A DNA stretch of 17,683 nt from Funneliformis mosseae (Eukaryota > Glomeromycota > Glomeromycetes > Glomerales > Glomeraceae), in contig CAJVPP010001824.1 in assembly GCA_910592005.1 (NCBI GenBank), positions 1-17,683 on the forward strand, read 5' to 3'. The notes beneath the pieces were generated by a model. It saw only the letters and a list, made by a program, of their open reading frames with translations. It had not been told where the DNA came from and made no database searches. Shown in pieces: positions 1-9,279 of the stretch; the first letter of the stretch is position 1, and every line of letters starts with the position of its first letter. A program made the translations under genes and the position numbers.

Positions 1-1130
1 ATCAATATCCACTCTATTTATATAGATTTTTAATAAACTTCCATTCACAGGGGTTTTTAGGACTTTTCTGTTTAATTCTCTAATCTTATAAGCGCCATTT
101 CTAATTATGTTATGTATATAATATGATCCTTTCCATTTTGGGTCTAATTTTCCAGACTACTGCTTATCTAATATCACTTTGTAGTATAAAACTAGATCGC
201 CTATTTGGTATAACACAATTTTCTTTAATTTTTCATCATATCGATCTTTCTGTTTTTGTTGTTCTTTTTGCAAATTTTGTTGAACTGTATTACGAATAAT
301 TGGCAGCTAATCTAATTGTTTTTTCACATGGTTAAGCAAGAGGGGTTCCTCCTCCATTTCTGTACTATCCATTGGCAATTTAGCTTCTTATCCATATACA
401 AGAAAAAAGGGCGATATTTTTATAACAGAATGTTCATTTGTGCGATAAGTAAAAAGTGCAGAGGCAATGAAATGATCCCAATCCTTTTGATGATTAGTGG
501 CAGTTCGTGTAAAGGCTTCTATTAAAGTTCTATTAAACCTTTCAACTAATCCATTAGTTTGTGGATGATATAGCATTGACATTCTATGAGGTATTTCGAA
601 TTTTTGTAATAATTCATATAATAATTGATTATTGAAATGTGTATCCCGATCAGTGAGTATTTTTTTAAAACATCTATGTCGGAAAATTATATCTTCATAC
701 ACAAATTATACAGTTGTTTTAGTATCATTATGTTTTACAGGCTTAGCTTCTGGCCACTTGGTTAAATAGTCCATAGCAACGATTATATATTTATTTTTTT
801 TACTTGAAACTAGTAAAGATCTGACATAATCTATTCCGATACAATGAAAAGGTTGTCCAATAGGTATAGGATGTAGAGGTTCTATTCTTGAGGCTCTTCC
901 TCTTTTCTGACATGAGTCATATGATTGTACATAATTCTTGATATCCTCAAACATTTGAGGCCAATAAAAACGTTTTCTAATTTTCTCTATCATCTTTTCT
1001 TTTGAATTATGCGCGACAGTTAGGTTATTGTGAAACATGTAAAGTGCAAGTTTCAGTTCTGTTTTCTTGAGTACTCTAATTGGATTACTTGGATTATTCT
1101 TGTTAATTTTATATAATAAATTATGTTTGA
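1..1130 (-). pseudogene. Gypsy integrase (zinc domain, DDE core, C-terminal domain), broken
   Basis: Integrase inserts the retroelement cDNA into chromosomal DNA. Reading downward, a zinc-binding domain begins near 1038: His-x6-His (HNNLTVAH) is present, but the Cys-x2-Cys pair has become Tyr-Asp-Ser-Cys (Tyr codon 919-921). The core follows. The first Asp lies in GIDYV, the second in ILTDRD, and the Glu in HPQTNGLVERF, so the DDE triad survives. The C-terminal part (WKGSYYIHNIIRNGAYKI near 140-90) is recognisable to position 1. Stops lie at 706-708, 388-390 and 157-159; the latter two sit where Gln codons would be natural. The whole domain stays in one reading frame. It is a pseudogene by stops, although its catalytic residues are the best preserved of the pol enzymes. 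Confidence 0.9.
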
Positions 1131-1398
1131 TAATGTAATGTTTTGATAATACGTTTAATTTGTATTGTTGTGTTTGGTTAAAAGTAGATGGATATATTTG
1201 GTTGATTAGATAGTTAAATAGTTGGGTATATTATTGTTCTTCTATGTTTAAGAATTTAAGCTGTTTATCACACTGTAAACACTTTCGCTTTCACTTAATT
1301 CTTTATGTTGTATATTAATGATTTGATTTAATAAGAAGGAGAAAGGGTGTATTATCAATATCACGAAGGTGAAAATGTAATTGTGCACGAAGATTTTC

Positions 1399-1746
1399 CT
1401 GTTATACTAAAAGAGGTTCTTCCCACCAGAGGTCATTAGTTAAATATTCTGGTTTCATGTCTGTTTGTATTTTTCCTAGACCATATCCAATAACACAGTC
1501 ATGAATAATAGTTCCATATAATAAATTTTTCTTACATGCTTTACAATATGTGTGAACATAATGGTTTTCAGTATCACATGAGAAAATGCATTGTGATCCT
1601 CCTTTGGTGATGAGTTGTCCAGTGATTACTTGTTTAATCTTTATATTTTCACGGTAGATTTCCTCCAGTTCATTGTGAGGAGATTTATACCTAATAGTAG
1701 TTATTAAGACAGTATTAGAGTATTGTCAGAATAATTCCTCTTCAAA
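1399..1746 (-). pseudogene. Cys/His-rich insert between RNase H and integrase
   Basis: This stretch is in the same frame as RNase H and integrase. It is open for about 108 codons, from a TGA near 1726 to the TAA at about 1402-1404. It holds eight regularly spaced possible metal ligands: Cys-x3-Cys-x4-His-x2-His-x2-Cys-x2-Cys-x10-His-x-Cys, including NHYVHTYCKACKKNLLYG and IIHDC. It is followed by a conserved-looking patch with LWWEEP. Eight ligands fit two zinc sites, but the fold is not recognised. It is separate from the integrase HHCC domain at 919-1038. All eight ligands are intact although neighbouring enzymes have lost theirs. Function is unknown; nucleic-acid binding is a guess. Confidence 0.6.
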
Positions 1747-2640
1747 CTATTTGTCATTTTCTCCAGATTCAGGAGAGGAAATATGCCATTCTATATCTTC
1801 TTTTATACTGATGTTTTCATCCTCATCGTCAGCTATATCCGTTTCAGTAAGATCAATAATGAAACATTCAGCAGTTTCTTCATCATATATATGAGACAAT
1901 GCATCTGCATTTGCGTTATATTTTTCTGCTCTATGTTCTATGGTAAAATGGTATTGTTGTAATTCCATGATCCATCTAACACGTCTCCCTTTTGGCATTT
2001 TTGAGGTTTTCAGCCATTTTAAAGCAGCATGATCAGTTACAATAGTGAATAGTCGACTAAGATAATGATAAAAATGCTTTATTGATCAAACAATTACTAG
2101 ACATTTTAAATCAGTGATGGGATAATTTTTCTCAATTTTGTTAGTCGATCTACTAGCATATGCAATAATATATTCTTTTCCATCTTTCTTTTGAGATAAT
2201 ACAGCACCTAATCCTTTCTTTGAAGCATTAGTATATAAAGTAAAGGGTATTTCAAAGTCAGAGTATTGCAAAATTGGTGCTTTGATAAGCCTTTCTTTTA
2301 GTCAGTCAAAGGTATGTTGTTGTTTTTCTTTCCATTCAAAGGACTGATCTTTCTTCAATAACAAGATCAAAGGTTTGGCATGTCATGTAAAATCTTTAAT
2401 AAATTTTCAATAGTAACCAAATAGTCCTAATGCAGCATGCAATTGAGTTAAGCTTTTTGGTTCTGAAAATTCTTTAATTTTCTTAATTTTCTCTGGATCA
2501 GGTTGAATTCCTCCTTATCTTACAATATGTCTTAAGAATGTCAAGAACGGTTGACAGAAGTAACACTTCTTTAATTTTATTGTAAAATGAGTATCCCTAA
2601 AAGCTTAAAACACTTGTTTAATATGATCAACATGTAATTC
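1747..2640 (-). pseudogene. RT connection region and RNase H, catalytically dead
   Basis: RNase H degrades the RNA of the RNA-DNA hybrid during reverse transcription. The connection region (KLKKCYFCQPFLTFLRHI, then GGIQPDPEKI) runs from 2640 to about 2275 and the RNase H domain from 2271 to about 1860. Two active-site carboxylates are gone. The usual TDAS reads TNAS (Asn codon 2227-2229). The usual Glu of a TDLE-type motif is Lys in TDLKCL (codon 2104-2106). The Asp of TDHAALKW and that of NANADALSH remain. In-frame stops include 2383-2385 and 2302-2304, both TGA; the second is at a position normally Trp. An acidic tail follows before the Cys/His insert. Confidence 0.88.
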
Positions 2641-3240
2641 AAAAGATCCTTTATATAAATGATTATATCATTGAGGTATACTGATACAAATAATTCAAAG
2701 AAGTCTTTTAGAACCCAATTCATAAGCCTTTGAAAAGTTTCAGATGCATTGTTTAACCTAAAAGGCATGACTAAAAATTCATACAAACCATTTGCTATGA
2801 TAAAAGCAGTTTTCTCTATATCATCAGGATGCATTACCACTTGTCAATAACCACTGGCTAAATCAAGGGTAGTAAACCAATTTGCTCCACTTAATGAATC
2901 CAATAAATCATCAATTCTTGGTAATAAATATGCGTCAATTTTTGTAATAGCATTAACTTTTTGATAATTGACATATAATCTTTTTTTACCTCCTTTCTTT
3001 CTTACAATTACTACAGGTGAAGCCCATGGACTATAGGAGGGTCGAATTATACCATTTTCTTCCATTTTCTTTAATTCTTAATTTAAAAATCTTGTATTTT
3101 CAGGATTCATTTGATATGGTTTTTGAGCGATTGGCATAACTGCTCTAGTATAGATGCAATGCTTAATTTTTGTGGTTCGTCCTATCTCTGTTTAACTTCT
3201 AGCACAAATATCATAATATTTTCCCAGAAGATTCATGAAA
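2641..3240 (-). pseudogene. Gypsy reverse transcriptase, active site destroyed
   Basis: The polymerase copies element RNA into DNA. Recognisable blocks in order are IIRPSYSPWASPVVIVRKK (about 3050), the fingers/palm segment ending in WFTTLDLASGY (2880-2847), EKTAF then LYEFLVMPFRL, ETFQRLMNWVL, and the catalytic box. The catalytic YLDD box reads YLND (Asn codon 2670-2672), which removes one metal-binding Asp. A TGA at 2844-2846 replaces the Trp of the conserved SGYWQV, and a TAA lies at 3078-3080. A one-base loss near 2650 moves the frame before the connection region. Gly to Arg in MPFRL and Pro to Ser in NASETF look like further transitions. Confidence 0.92.
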
Positions 3241-3990
3241 GACTGCTATTGATGAAAGTCCAAAGATCCTAGTTGCTCCAAGTAAGTTGGATCAGTTCTA
3301 GCAGTATATCCTGCAATTTTGACAAGATAAGCAGCTAGGTAGTCTTCTGATTATTCACTTAATTCTTCATTTTCATCAGTATCCTCTTCTGATTACATAG
3401 GAGAGTAATAATCAGATCATAAGTTGAATCCCAACTCGTCATCCAACTCTGATTCTTCTGAGTCAATATCATCAGATAAATAAATAGAATATTCTTCTAA
3501 ATATTCGTTTTCATATTCTTCACTTTCATATTCATCCTCAGTTTTCTGAATCATAACTTTAGCTGTTTTGGTAAATGCAATGGGAATTTTCATGGTAATT
3601 CCATCTCATTTAATAGTAAGAATGGATTGTTTCCAACTCATAGTAGCATTAGTGATTCTGAGCTAATCATTTCCAAGTATAAGAATCTCATCTTTTGACT
3701 CGAGTACCTGAAAAGAGGTAGGTATATTAATTTTTCCAATCTTTATTGGTACGTTATCAATTATTCTGAGGGAACGAGTTCTTGCACCATTTGCTGTTAC
3801 TACTATCATTTTTGAGGGTCAGTTTATTTTATATTCCAATTTTTTTACTAAAGCTCTAGTTATGATGCTAATAGCAGCTCCACTATTGATAATTGCAGTC
3901 TGAGTTTTTTGTTCAATCCTCAAGATACATTTTACGGCTGAGATTGGTTCATCATCATTTTTACTAAATTAGCTTCCTTGGTTTTATCAA
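3241..3990 (-). pseudogene. Retropepsin-like protease and acidic linker, active site lost
   Basis: The protease should cleave the Gag-Pol polyprotein. The aspartyl-protease motif, normally an Asp in (D)SGA, reads AIINSGAAISII; the Asn codon at 3885-3887 replaces the catalytic Asp. The downstream flap and second core strand are visible (ILILGND followed by TAG where Trp is usual in gypsy proteases, about 3650-3680). After the domain comes a strongly acidic, Ser/Glu/Tyr-rich linker (about 3560-3360) with two stops, then a stretch of uncertain role leading into RT (DPTYLEQLGSLDFHQ). Protease and RT share one frame. The preceding Gag C-terminal region is in another frame, and the shift maps to an A-run near 3955. 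Confidence 0.85.
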
Positions 3991-4640
3991 TGGATCTTTC
4001 TCTTAAGCGTCAGACAGTTCGAGCTAAACCAGAATGATATTTAGGAATAGCATATGCAGCTTGTCCTACTGATAATCCACATAGTAAATTTTGCAAGTAA
4101 GTCGAGACATTAAATTCTGTTAGTTGTTCAATAGAGGTAGGTAACAACCTTCTTTTAAGAGCCTTTAATGCTTTTTCGATTCTAACTAGCTCAACTATAG
4201 GTTCTGGTATTGATTTTTCTATGTCTACTTCTTCAACAGTTATTTTAGCTTTAGATGGATTTTGAAATCTTGCTGGTCCTCTTTTGTTTTTCGATACAAC
4301 ATTCTTTGGGTAGGGTTCAGATCTAGTATTTAGATAAACTTTATATTCATCTTCCTCATAATATTCCTCTGAAGTATATTTCTTATCATTATATTCTTCT
4401 TCATAGTATTGATCAGCTAGATTTACGTTTCTAGTGTCATCATAATAAGGCCTTCTATCAGTCCTCCTTGGTTTCTAGCAAGGTTGAGGGCAGTTCCTAG
4501 CTATGTATTCTTCTCTGTTACAATTGTAGCAATTCATTAAAGATATATTTTGTCTGGGTCTCCTAGGAGTATCATTATAAGTTCATTCTATTCGCCTTCT
4601 TGGAACTGTTGAGGTTGAGCTAATAAAGCAGTCATCAAAT
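3991..4640 (-). pseudogene. Gag C-terminal region with broken CCHC zinc knuckle
   Basis: The nucleocapsid part binds element RNA. A CCHC knuckle starts at 4531 (MNCYNCNREEYIARNC). The spacing Cys-x2-Cys-x4-His-x4-Cys is kept, but the His position is Tyr (codon 4505-4507), and glycines usual in the knuckle appear as Asn and Glu, consistent with both C-to-T and G-to-A changes. A basic and Tyr/Glu-rich stretch follows, then a helical segment (SIEQLTEFNVSTYLQNLLCG) leading toward the protease. A TGA near 4582 sits where Trp is plausible (RIE then TYND). The segment stays in one frame until the shift before the protease. Confidence 0.82.
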
Positions 4641-5381
4641 TAGTATAATTGATGAATAGCTGTTCTAATTTCTTTGTGAGCTCATCTACTTCAACATTGA
4701 TAACCACATTTTTAGGGTAGAAACTATAGTAATGCTGATATCCTTAGAGGCTTTTCCAGAGGTAAAATTATATCCAATTTCAATAGTTCACACTGAGTTT
4801 ACAGTAGCATCCAAATTGGCTGAATTTTGTAAGTAGACTAGTAGAGTGTAAGTAGGATTTAATCCTATAAGAAACATCCTTTTCTTCTGTACGCCATTTG
4901 TTAATCTTATATGAATCACTAGTTTCTTGAATTTGTTAGAATAAGAATCAACAGATTCATCAGTTTGCTGTTGCAGTGAGGTTAATTTCTGATACCATTG
5001 ATTCTTCTTAGTTTCACTGATAAAGCGAGCTTTGAATAAATCTACAAAATTTTGATCACCATTTGTTCCAGTGTTCCAATTGTCTCCCATGGCAGTGGTG
5101 ACACTATCAAACCAGTCAGCTGCTGTGCCCTTAAAGTATTCTTCTGCGAGGGCTTTCTTTCGTAGTTCAGTAGTCTATCTGTTAATAATAACAGCTCGTT
5201 CGAATGCAGTGAGTCATTCTACAGGGTCTTCATTTTCAGTTCCTGAAAAATAGTCAACTTTAATAGTGGATCTTTCTCCGTTTTGGATTCTGCGAAGTCA
5301 TTCACTAATATCTGTCAAATGTTATTCACCATTTCTAAAAATTTCCCGGAAGATGGCTCTCATTTCTTCTCCTGTGGCCAT
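4641..5381 (-). pseudogene. Gag, N-terminal and capsid-like region
   Basis: Gag forms the particle shell. The ATG at 5379-5381 is chosen because it is in frame with the capsid domain and opens MATGEEMRAIFREIF, a plausible gypsy Gag start. The retrotransposon Gag core is clear: VDYFSGTENEDPVE, then LTAFERAVI, ALAEEYFKGTAADWFD, then MGDNWNTGTN and LQQQTDESVDSYSNKFKKLV. TGA twice and TAG once fall where Trp would fit (SE-LRRIQ, VE-LTAFE, NR-TTE), and a TAA follows NGE near the N-terminus. The segment 5090-4788 is open, so only the distal part of this region is stop-free. Two frame changes between 4788 and 4600 lead to the knuckle. Confidence 0.9.
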
Positions 5382-5828
5382 TGTTCAATTTTGACTGAGG
5401 GTAAATTAGAGAGTGAAGTTGATAAGCTAGATGCAGAAGGTATTGAGGAAGCAACAAGTCGTGTAATAATTATCGGTCTGCTATAGGTCTTACTAGGTCC
5501 TATTCTAATATTTTAGTATATACCCTTGAAAAATAGATAAGGTAATAAGTTGTTGAAAATAATTTGTTCGAAATGATATGCCTTGTATATATAAGTATAT
5601 TACGTCTGCTGAAAAAGGTCGAACACAATATCAAATGCTAGAAAGAAGCTGGTAGATAACTCTTATTAGGCAAGAGTTATGATGTTCAGATTCAGAAGTA
5701 CCACTAAGTTATTCAAATAGGTTAAAGGCAACAATAGTTCTTAAGGTAAAAGTATCTGCTTAATATTCACGTTTAAACCAATTCCAAAAATTACTAAAGC
5801 TATTGGAAAGAGTTTTAATTGGAGGGGG
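5382..5828 (-). other. Gypsy 5' leader between primer-binding site and gag
   Basis: About 450 bp separate the candidate primer-binding site from the Gag start. I see no conserved coding sequence here on either strand. Short plus-strand open frames over this part and the gag start are antisense shadows. The stretch probably holds the packaging and dimerisation region of the retroelement RNA, inferred only from position. Confidence 0.55.
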
Positions 5829-5842
5829 GTAGATGATACCAA
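5829..5842 (-). promoter_or_regulatory. Candidate primer-binding site
   Basis: On the minus strand the LTR end is followed by TTGGTATCATCTAC. TGGTATCA starts one base after the proposed LTR end and matches the first eight bases of the initiator-tRNA-Met type primer site common in LTR elements. The match does not clearly extend further, so the tRNA is uncertain. A run of six C follows. Confidence 0.5.
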
Positions 5843-6054
5843 TGACAAGTATAATCTTGATTAAGAGGTTCGTCTAAGTAATACCTAACTATATGCTCTG
5901 AGGTAGTTCTCTCAAGTTCCTCAAAATTCATACATCTCGCTAGTCCTTCGGCGGTTTATTATATATATTTTCAATAAAGATTCACCTAGCAGGAATCACC
6001 ACTTGTTAAGCCTAAACACTACGTCATTAAAATAATAAAGCTTATTTACTAACA
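5843..6054 (-). repeat. Candidate 5' LTR of the gypsy element
   Basis: On the minus strand this 212-bp block starts TGTTAG and ends TTGTCA, giving the usual TG...CA ends with short inverted repeats. Its inner end abuts the primer-binding site. It contains AATAAA-type sequences suitable for a polyadenylation region. The partner LTR is outside the window, so length and boundaries rest on the ends and the primer-site position alone. Confidence 0.55.
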
Positions 6055-6074
6055 AGAAGTTTAAGTTGTAAACT

Positions 6075-6224
6075 ATGAAAGAAATAAACACGAATTTATT
6101 TCAGTTGAAGGGTCAGGTTGTCTTTATTGATGATTTATGTTTTAAGGAAACAGATATTGACAAAAATATAGTTTTTATGTTATTAAGATTATACTTTATT
6201 AATTGTATGATTGAAACTTATTAG
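6075..6224 (+). CDS. Small ORF of 49 residues, unrecognised
   Basis: ATG at 6075, TAG at 6222-6224. The product begins MKEINTNLFQLKGQVVFIDD and has a mixed composition rather than the Ile/Asn/Tyr repeats of random AT-rich frames. A TAA lies just upstream in frame (near 6069). It sits immediately outside the gypsy LTR, so it may be the remains of a gene whose other part lies beyond the element. I do not recognise the family. It could be a relic or chance. Confidence 0.3.
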   Translation: MKEINTNLFQLKGQVVFIDDLCFKETDIDKNIVFMLLRLYFINCMIETY

Positions 6225-6229
6225 TTTGT

Positions 6230-6421
6230 TAAGGTGACAATACAGGATATTTATATAAAATACAATCATAAGATAGAGATAATAAATATAATAGTGAAAA
6301 TAAATATAATAAATAAAATAATGATAAACGTTATAATAATGAGAATGAATATCATAATAATAGCCATAATAGCAATGAAATCGGTAAAAATAATGATCAA
6401 AATTTTCCTGGTGATCATTGA
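6230..6421 (+). pseudogene. Asn-rich low-complexity coding relic
   Basis: One plus-strand frame reads as an Asn/Asp/Tyr-rich hydrophilic chain (for example NNENEYHNNSHNSNEI, ending QNFPGDH), broken by TAA codons at two points. Such Asn-rich stretches are common in AT-rich genomes. It lies downstream of the 49-residue ORF in a different frame and could be its continuation after a frameshift. The longer Met-initiated frames over the same bases (Ile/Met-rich on plus, Tyr/His-rich on minus) look like by-products of the AAT repetition. Confidence 0.3.
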
Positions 6422-6433
6422 TGACATTAGTTA

Positions 6434-6465
6434 GCACAATTATTTAGTAGCGCAATTATTTAGTT
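6434..6465 (+). repeat. Tandem duplication, two 16-bp units
   Basis: GCACAATTATTTAGTA is followed directly by GCGCAATTATTTAGTT, 14 of 16 bases identical. No function is evident. The bases from 6466 to the hAT element are AT-rich without a gene. Confidence 0.6.
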
Positions 6466-6663
6466 ATGCAAACGGATTATTACTAATACTGTTTAAAGCT
6501 CTACTAAAAATATTTTTCTTAATAAAAAATGTTTTTCTTAACAAAATTTCATTTTTGAAAAAAAAATATAAATTAAATAAGTCAGTTTATAAATTAGCTT
6601 TACTTTAAATTGTCAATTGATTAATCAAGCTAAGCTAAATTAAACCAAAATAAAAATAGGTTA

Positions 6664-7553
6664 GCTTAAACTAGAGGTCTGAATCATTCGATCTGTAATC
6701 AAATTATTTGGATATGATTAACTGATTATGATGATTGATTAGACAAAAATTTTGACTAGTTATTCGATCATTTAATCAATTATTATCAACTATAAATGAA
6801 TAACTGGATAATCAGATATTCAAATATTTTAAATCTATTGTTTAATAAGCATGCGATATATAAATTAATTAAAGATATTCAACTTAAAATTTTTTTTTTT
6901 ATATTTTTTTATTTAAATTTTGTTTTATAAAATGAGTTTGATGCAAATTACAATGATGATGTTTCTTAGAACAAGAAGTAATTTTGAAAGATTCATTTGA
7001 TGATAGAGATTAGAATTGGATAAGGCGATTAATATATTAACTGGTTAATAATTTTTTTTACTGGTTAAAATAGATGAATTTAGCTCTAACTAAAATTTAA
7101 CTTCTGGTCAGAATTTAAATTTTTATGATTGCAAAATATTAACTAATTCCAGCTAAATTTATAGGATTGGCATAAGTTAATTTTAACCGATTAACGAATA
7201 TTTTTAACTGGTTATTAATCAGTTAAAGAATTTTGGTCAGTTTCAACATCTATTTGACGAAAATATTAATCTAATTATAGTGATTAGTAAAAAATAATAG
7301 TTAGAATAATTAGTAAAATATAATTTGTTATTATTGTTGATAATAAAGATAAGTTCAAAATATATATTTTTTTGTTTTAATTAATGTATTGAAGATTTAG
7401 TTCTTTCAACTAATCGGTTATTCAGATAATCTGTATAATTTGAATAATCATCATTAATTAATGATTAATTTGAATATAATCGATTATAAATTTTATGAAT
7501 GATTGATTAATTGAATACTAAATTTTTGACTGATTCAGACCTCTAGCTTAAAC
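6664..7553. mobile_element. Non-autonomous hAT-type element (874 bp) with target-site duplication
   Basis: The element spans 6672-7545. Its ends are a perfect 15-bp inverted repeat: TAGAGGTCTGAATCA at 6672-6686 and its complement at 7531-7545. It is flanked by a perfect 8-bp direct repeat GCTTAAAC at 6664-6671 and 7546-7553. An 8-bp duplication and termini fitting YARNG define the hAT superfamily. The interior holds no long open frame, so it is non-autonomous. Inside are repeated ACTGGTTA motifs (near 7039, 7061 and 7205) that may be transposase-binding repeats or part of an older nested insertion. The intact duplication means the boundaries are certain. Confidence 0.9.
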
Positions 7554-9279
7554 TAATGTTAGTTTATGATATAATTATGTTATAATTTTTCAAGTTATAA
7601 ATTATAAGTCATATAACTATATTATCATATATTATAAAGTTATATAAAAATCACATAATTTATTCAATTTTAGCCAGTTTTATAAATAATAATTATTATA
7701 TTTTTTATTTTAAGTTTTGGAAAAAATAAAATTATTCATAGAATTAAAATTATAACGCTAATCTAAATTAAGTCATATTATAAAGTTATATATATTATAA
7801 TCCTTTATAAATGATAAATAATATATGATGTTAGGATAGCATTTTAATTTTATAGAAAGACTATTCTATAGTAACTATATAGCTTTGTAAAAATTAGTAA
7901 TAATGAAATACTTCTTATTTCCTTTTTCTCATAAAATAATATTAATACAAACTTGTATAACAATTTAATCTAGCTTATAATACTTACTATAAATTTGTAT
8001 TTTGTATACTTTAATCTTGCAAAATTTTTGAAAATTTTTATAATATTTTGTTCTAATAAAATTTAAAAATAATTTTGATTTTTTGTTATTTTATTGCAAT
8101 TTCTAATATAATAAAAATAATCAGGATTTGATGTAGATTTGAAATTTTTACAACAGAAAATTTGAGATTTAATTCTATTAACTTAATTATTTAAAGTGTA
8201 AATATAAAATTGATTATAAAAAATTATAATATTTTAATAGAATAAAACATTACATTATCATTAAACATTTTAAACTTCTTAACAATATCTTTTTAGTTAA
8301 TTGAAAAACATATTTTATCAATATCAGATTCTTTACATCTAATCCTTATTCTTTTATAATTCCTCTTTTTTTCTTTTTTTTGTTAAGTATAATACAAACT
8401 GATCAACTAAACCTTTTATATCAGATGTTTAAACTTATTCTAAATTAGTTTGGATAAATTAGTCTAGATGATATAAGATTGATTTTAATTTTATTTTATT
8501 TTTTAACTAAATAAAAATTTTTATACTCTTTCATTTATAATTTATAATCTTATAAAATTTTACTTTATTATTAATAAAGATTGTATCAAGTTATTACACA
8601 TTAAAAAAAATTATAATATTTTAATATCTAATGATCATAAAAAGATAAATTAGATATGCCATATAAAGATATATCAATGATATTATTTTTATATTTTTAA
8701 AATTAATAATTATTAATATATATCATTTTTTAATTTTTTAAAATAATTTATTATTTAATAATTACAAAAAAATAAAATTTAATTTATTGAATTCATCTTA
8801 TTAAAACATATTAAATAATTATATTTTTATAATTCTGAAATCATAAATAATAAAATATACATAAGTTTAAAATTTTAGTTTTTTTCATAATAATTTATCA
8901 TATATTTATTTTAAAATATTACTATGATGCAGATTATCTATAAATAGAAATAAAATTGTATGACTTTAAAATCCTAAAACTTTTGTTCTATATGATATAA
9001 AAAAAAACAATCTGTAATAATGATAATATAGACAATAGAGAATAAAAGTTATAGCTTCAAATTTCTAATTGATTAGAAATTTTTTGAGCCTTAGGCATTT
9101 GAAAATTAGTAATTTTCCTATAAAATGTTTAAATTTTAGACTTGCAATTTATTATATGATAACGATTTTATCCAATAAAATGAAATTGATCACGTAAAAA
9201 ATTGTAATACAATGATAACGATGATGATGAATTTTAATTTATAGGTTGAATGGACTTTTTTTTAAAAAATTTTTTCAGC
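7554..9279. other. AT-rich intergenic DNA, no gene seen
   Basis: About 1.7 kb of very AT-rich sequence with frequent stops in all frames. I find no exon-like stretch, RNA gene or clear element. A small hairpin (AATTTCTAA, 4-base loop, TTAGAAATT) lies near 9060-9081. The left end of the transposon carrying the downstream transposase should lie in the last few hundred bases, but I could not identify its inverted repeat. Confidence 0.6.

Larger units (their letters stand above)
1..6054 (-). mobile_element. Ty3/gypsy LTR retrotransposon, decayed, cut by the left window edge
   Basis: Read on the minus strand, the domains follow Ty3/gypsy order: LTR, primer-binding site, Gag with CCHC knuckle, protease, reverse transcriptase, RNase H, integrase. 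RNase H before integrase, with integrase last, excludes the Ty1/copia order. The left window edge lies just after the integrase C-terminal region, so the second LTR and the target-site duplication cannot be checked. The element is dead: more than a dozen in-frame stops, at least four one-base frame changes (Gag 0 to 1 to 2, knuckle frame to protease frame near 3955, RT to RNase H near 2650) and several lost catalytic or metal-binding residues. The substitutions are mainly transitions. Confidence 0.93.

Noticed and set aside
316..525. Plus-strand open frame of 69 codons.
   Set aside because: It is antisense to the gypsy integrase, which has strong family motifs.
5071..5486. Two plus-strand open frames of 60 and 67 codons.
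   Set aside because: Both are antisense to Gag and its start region.
6189..6437. Overlapping Tyr/His-rich minus frame and Ile/Met-rich plus frame.
   Set aside because: They are low-complexity products of an AAT-rich tract. The Asn-rich frame is the more natural reading.
9120..9250. Left terminal inverted repeat of the transposase-bearing element, by weak resemblance to 11509-11640.
   Set aside because: The alignment needs many gaps, with no run long enough to be convincing.
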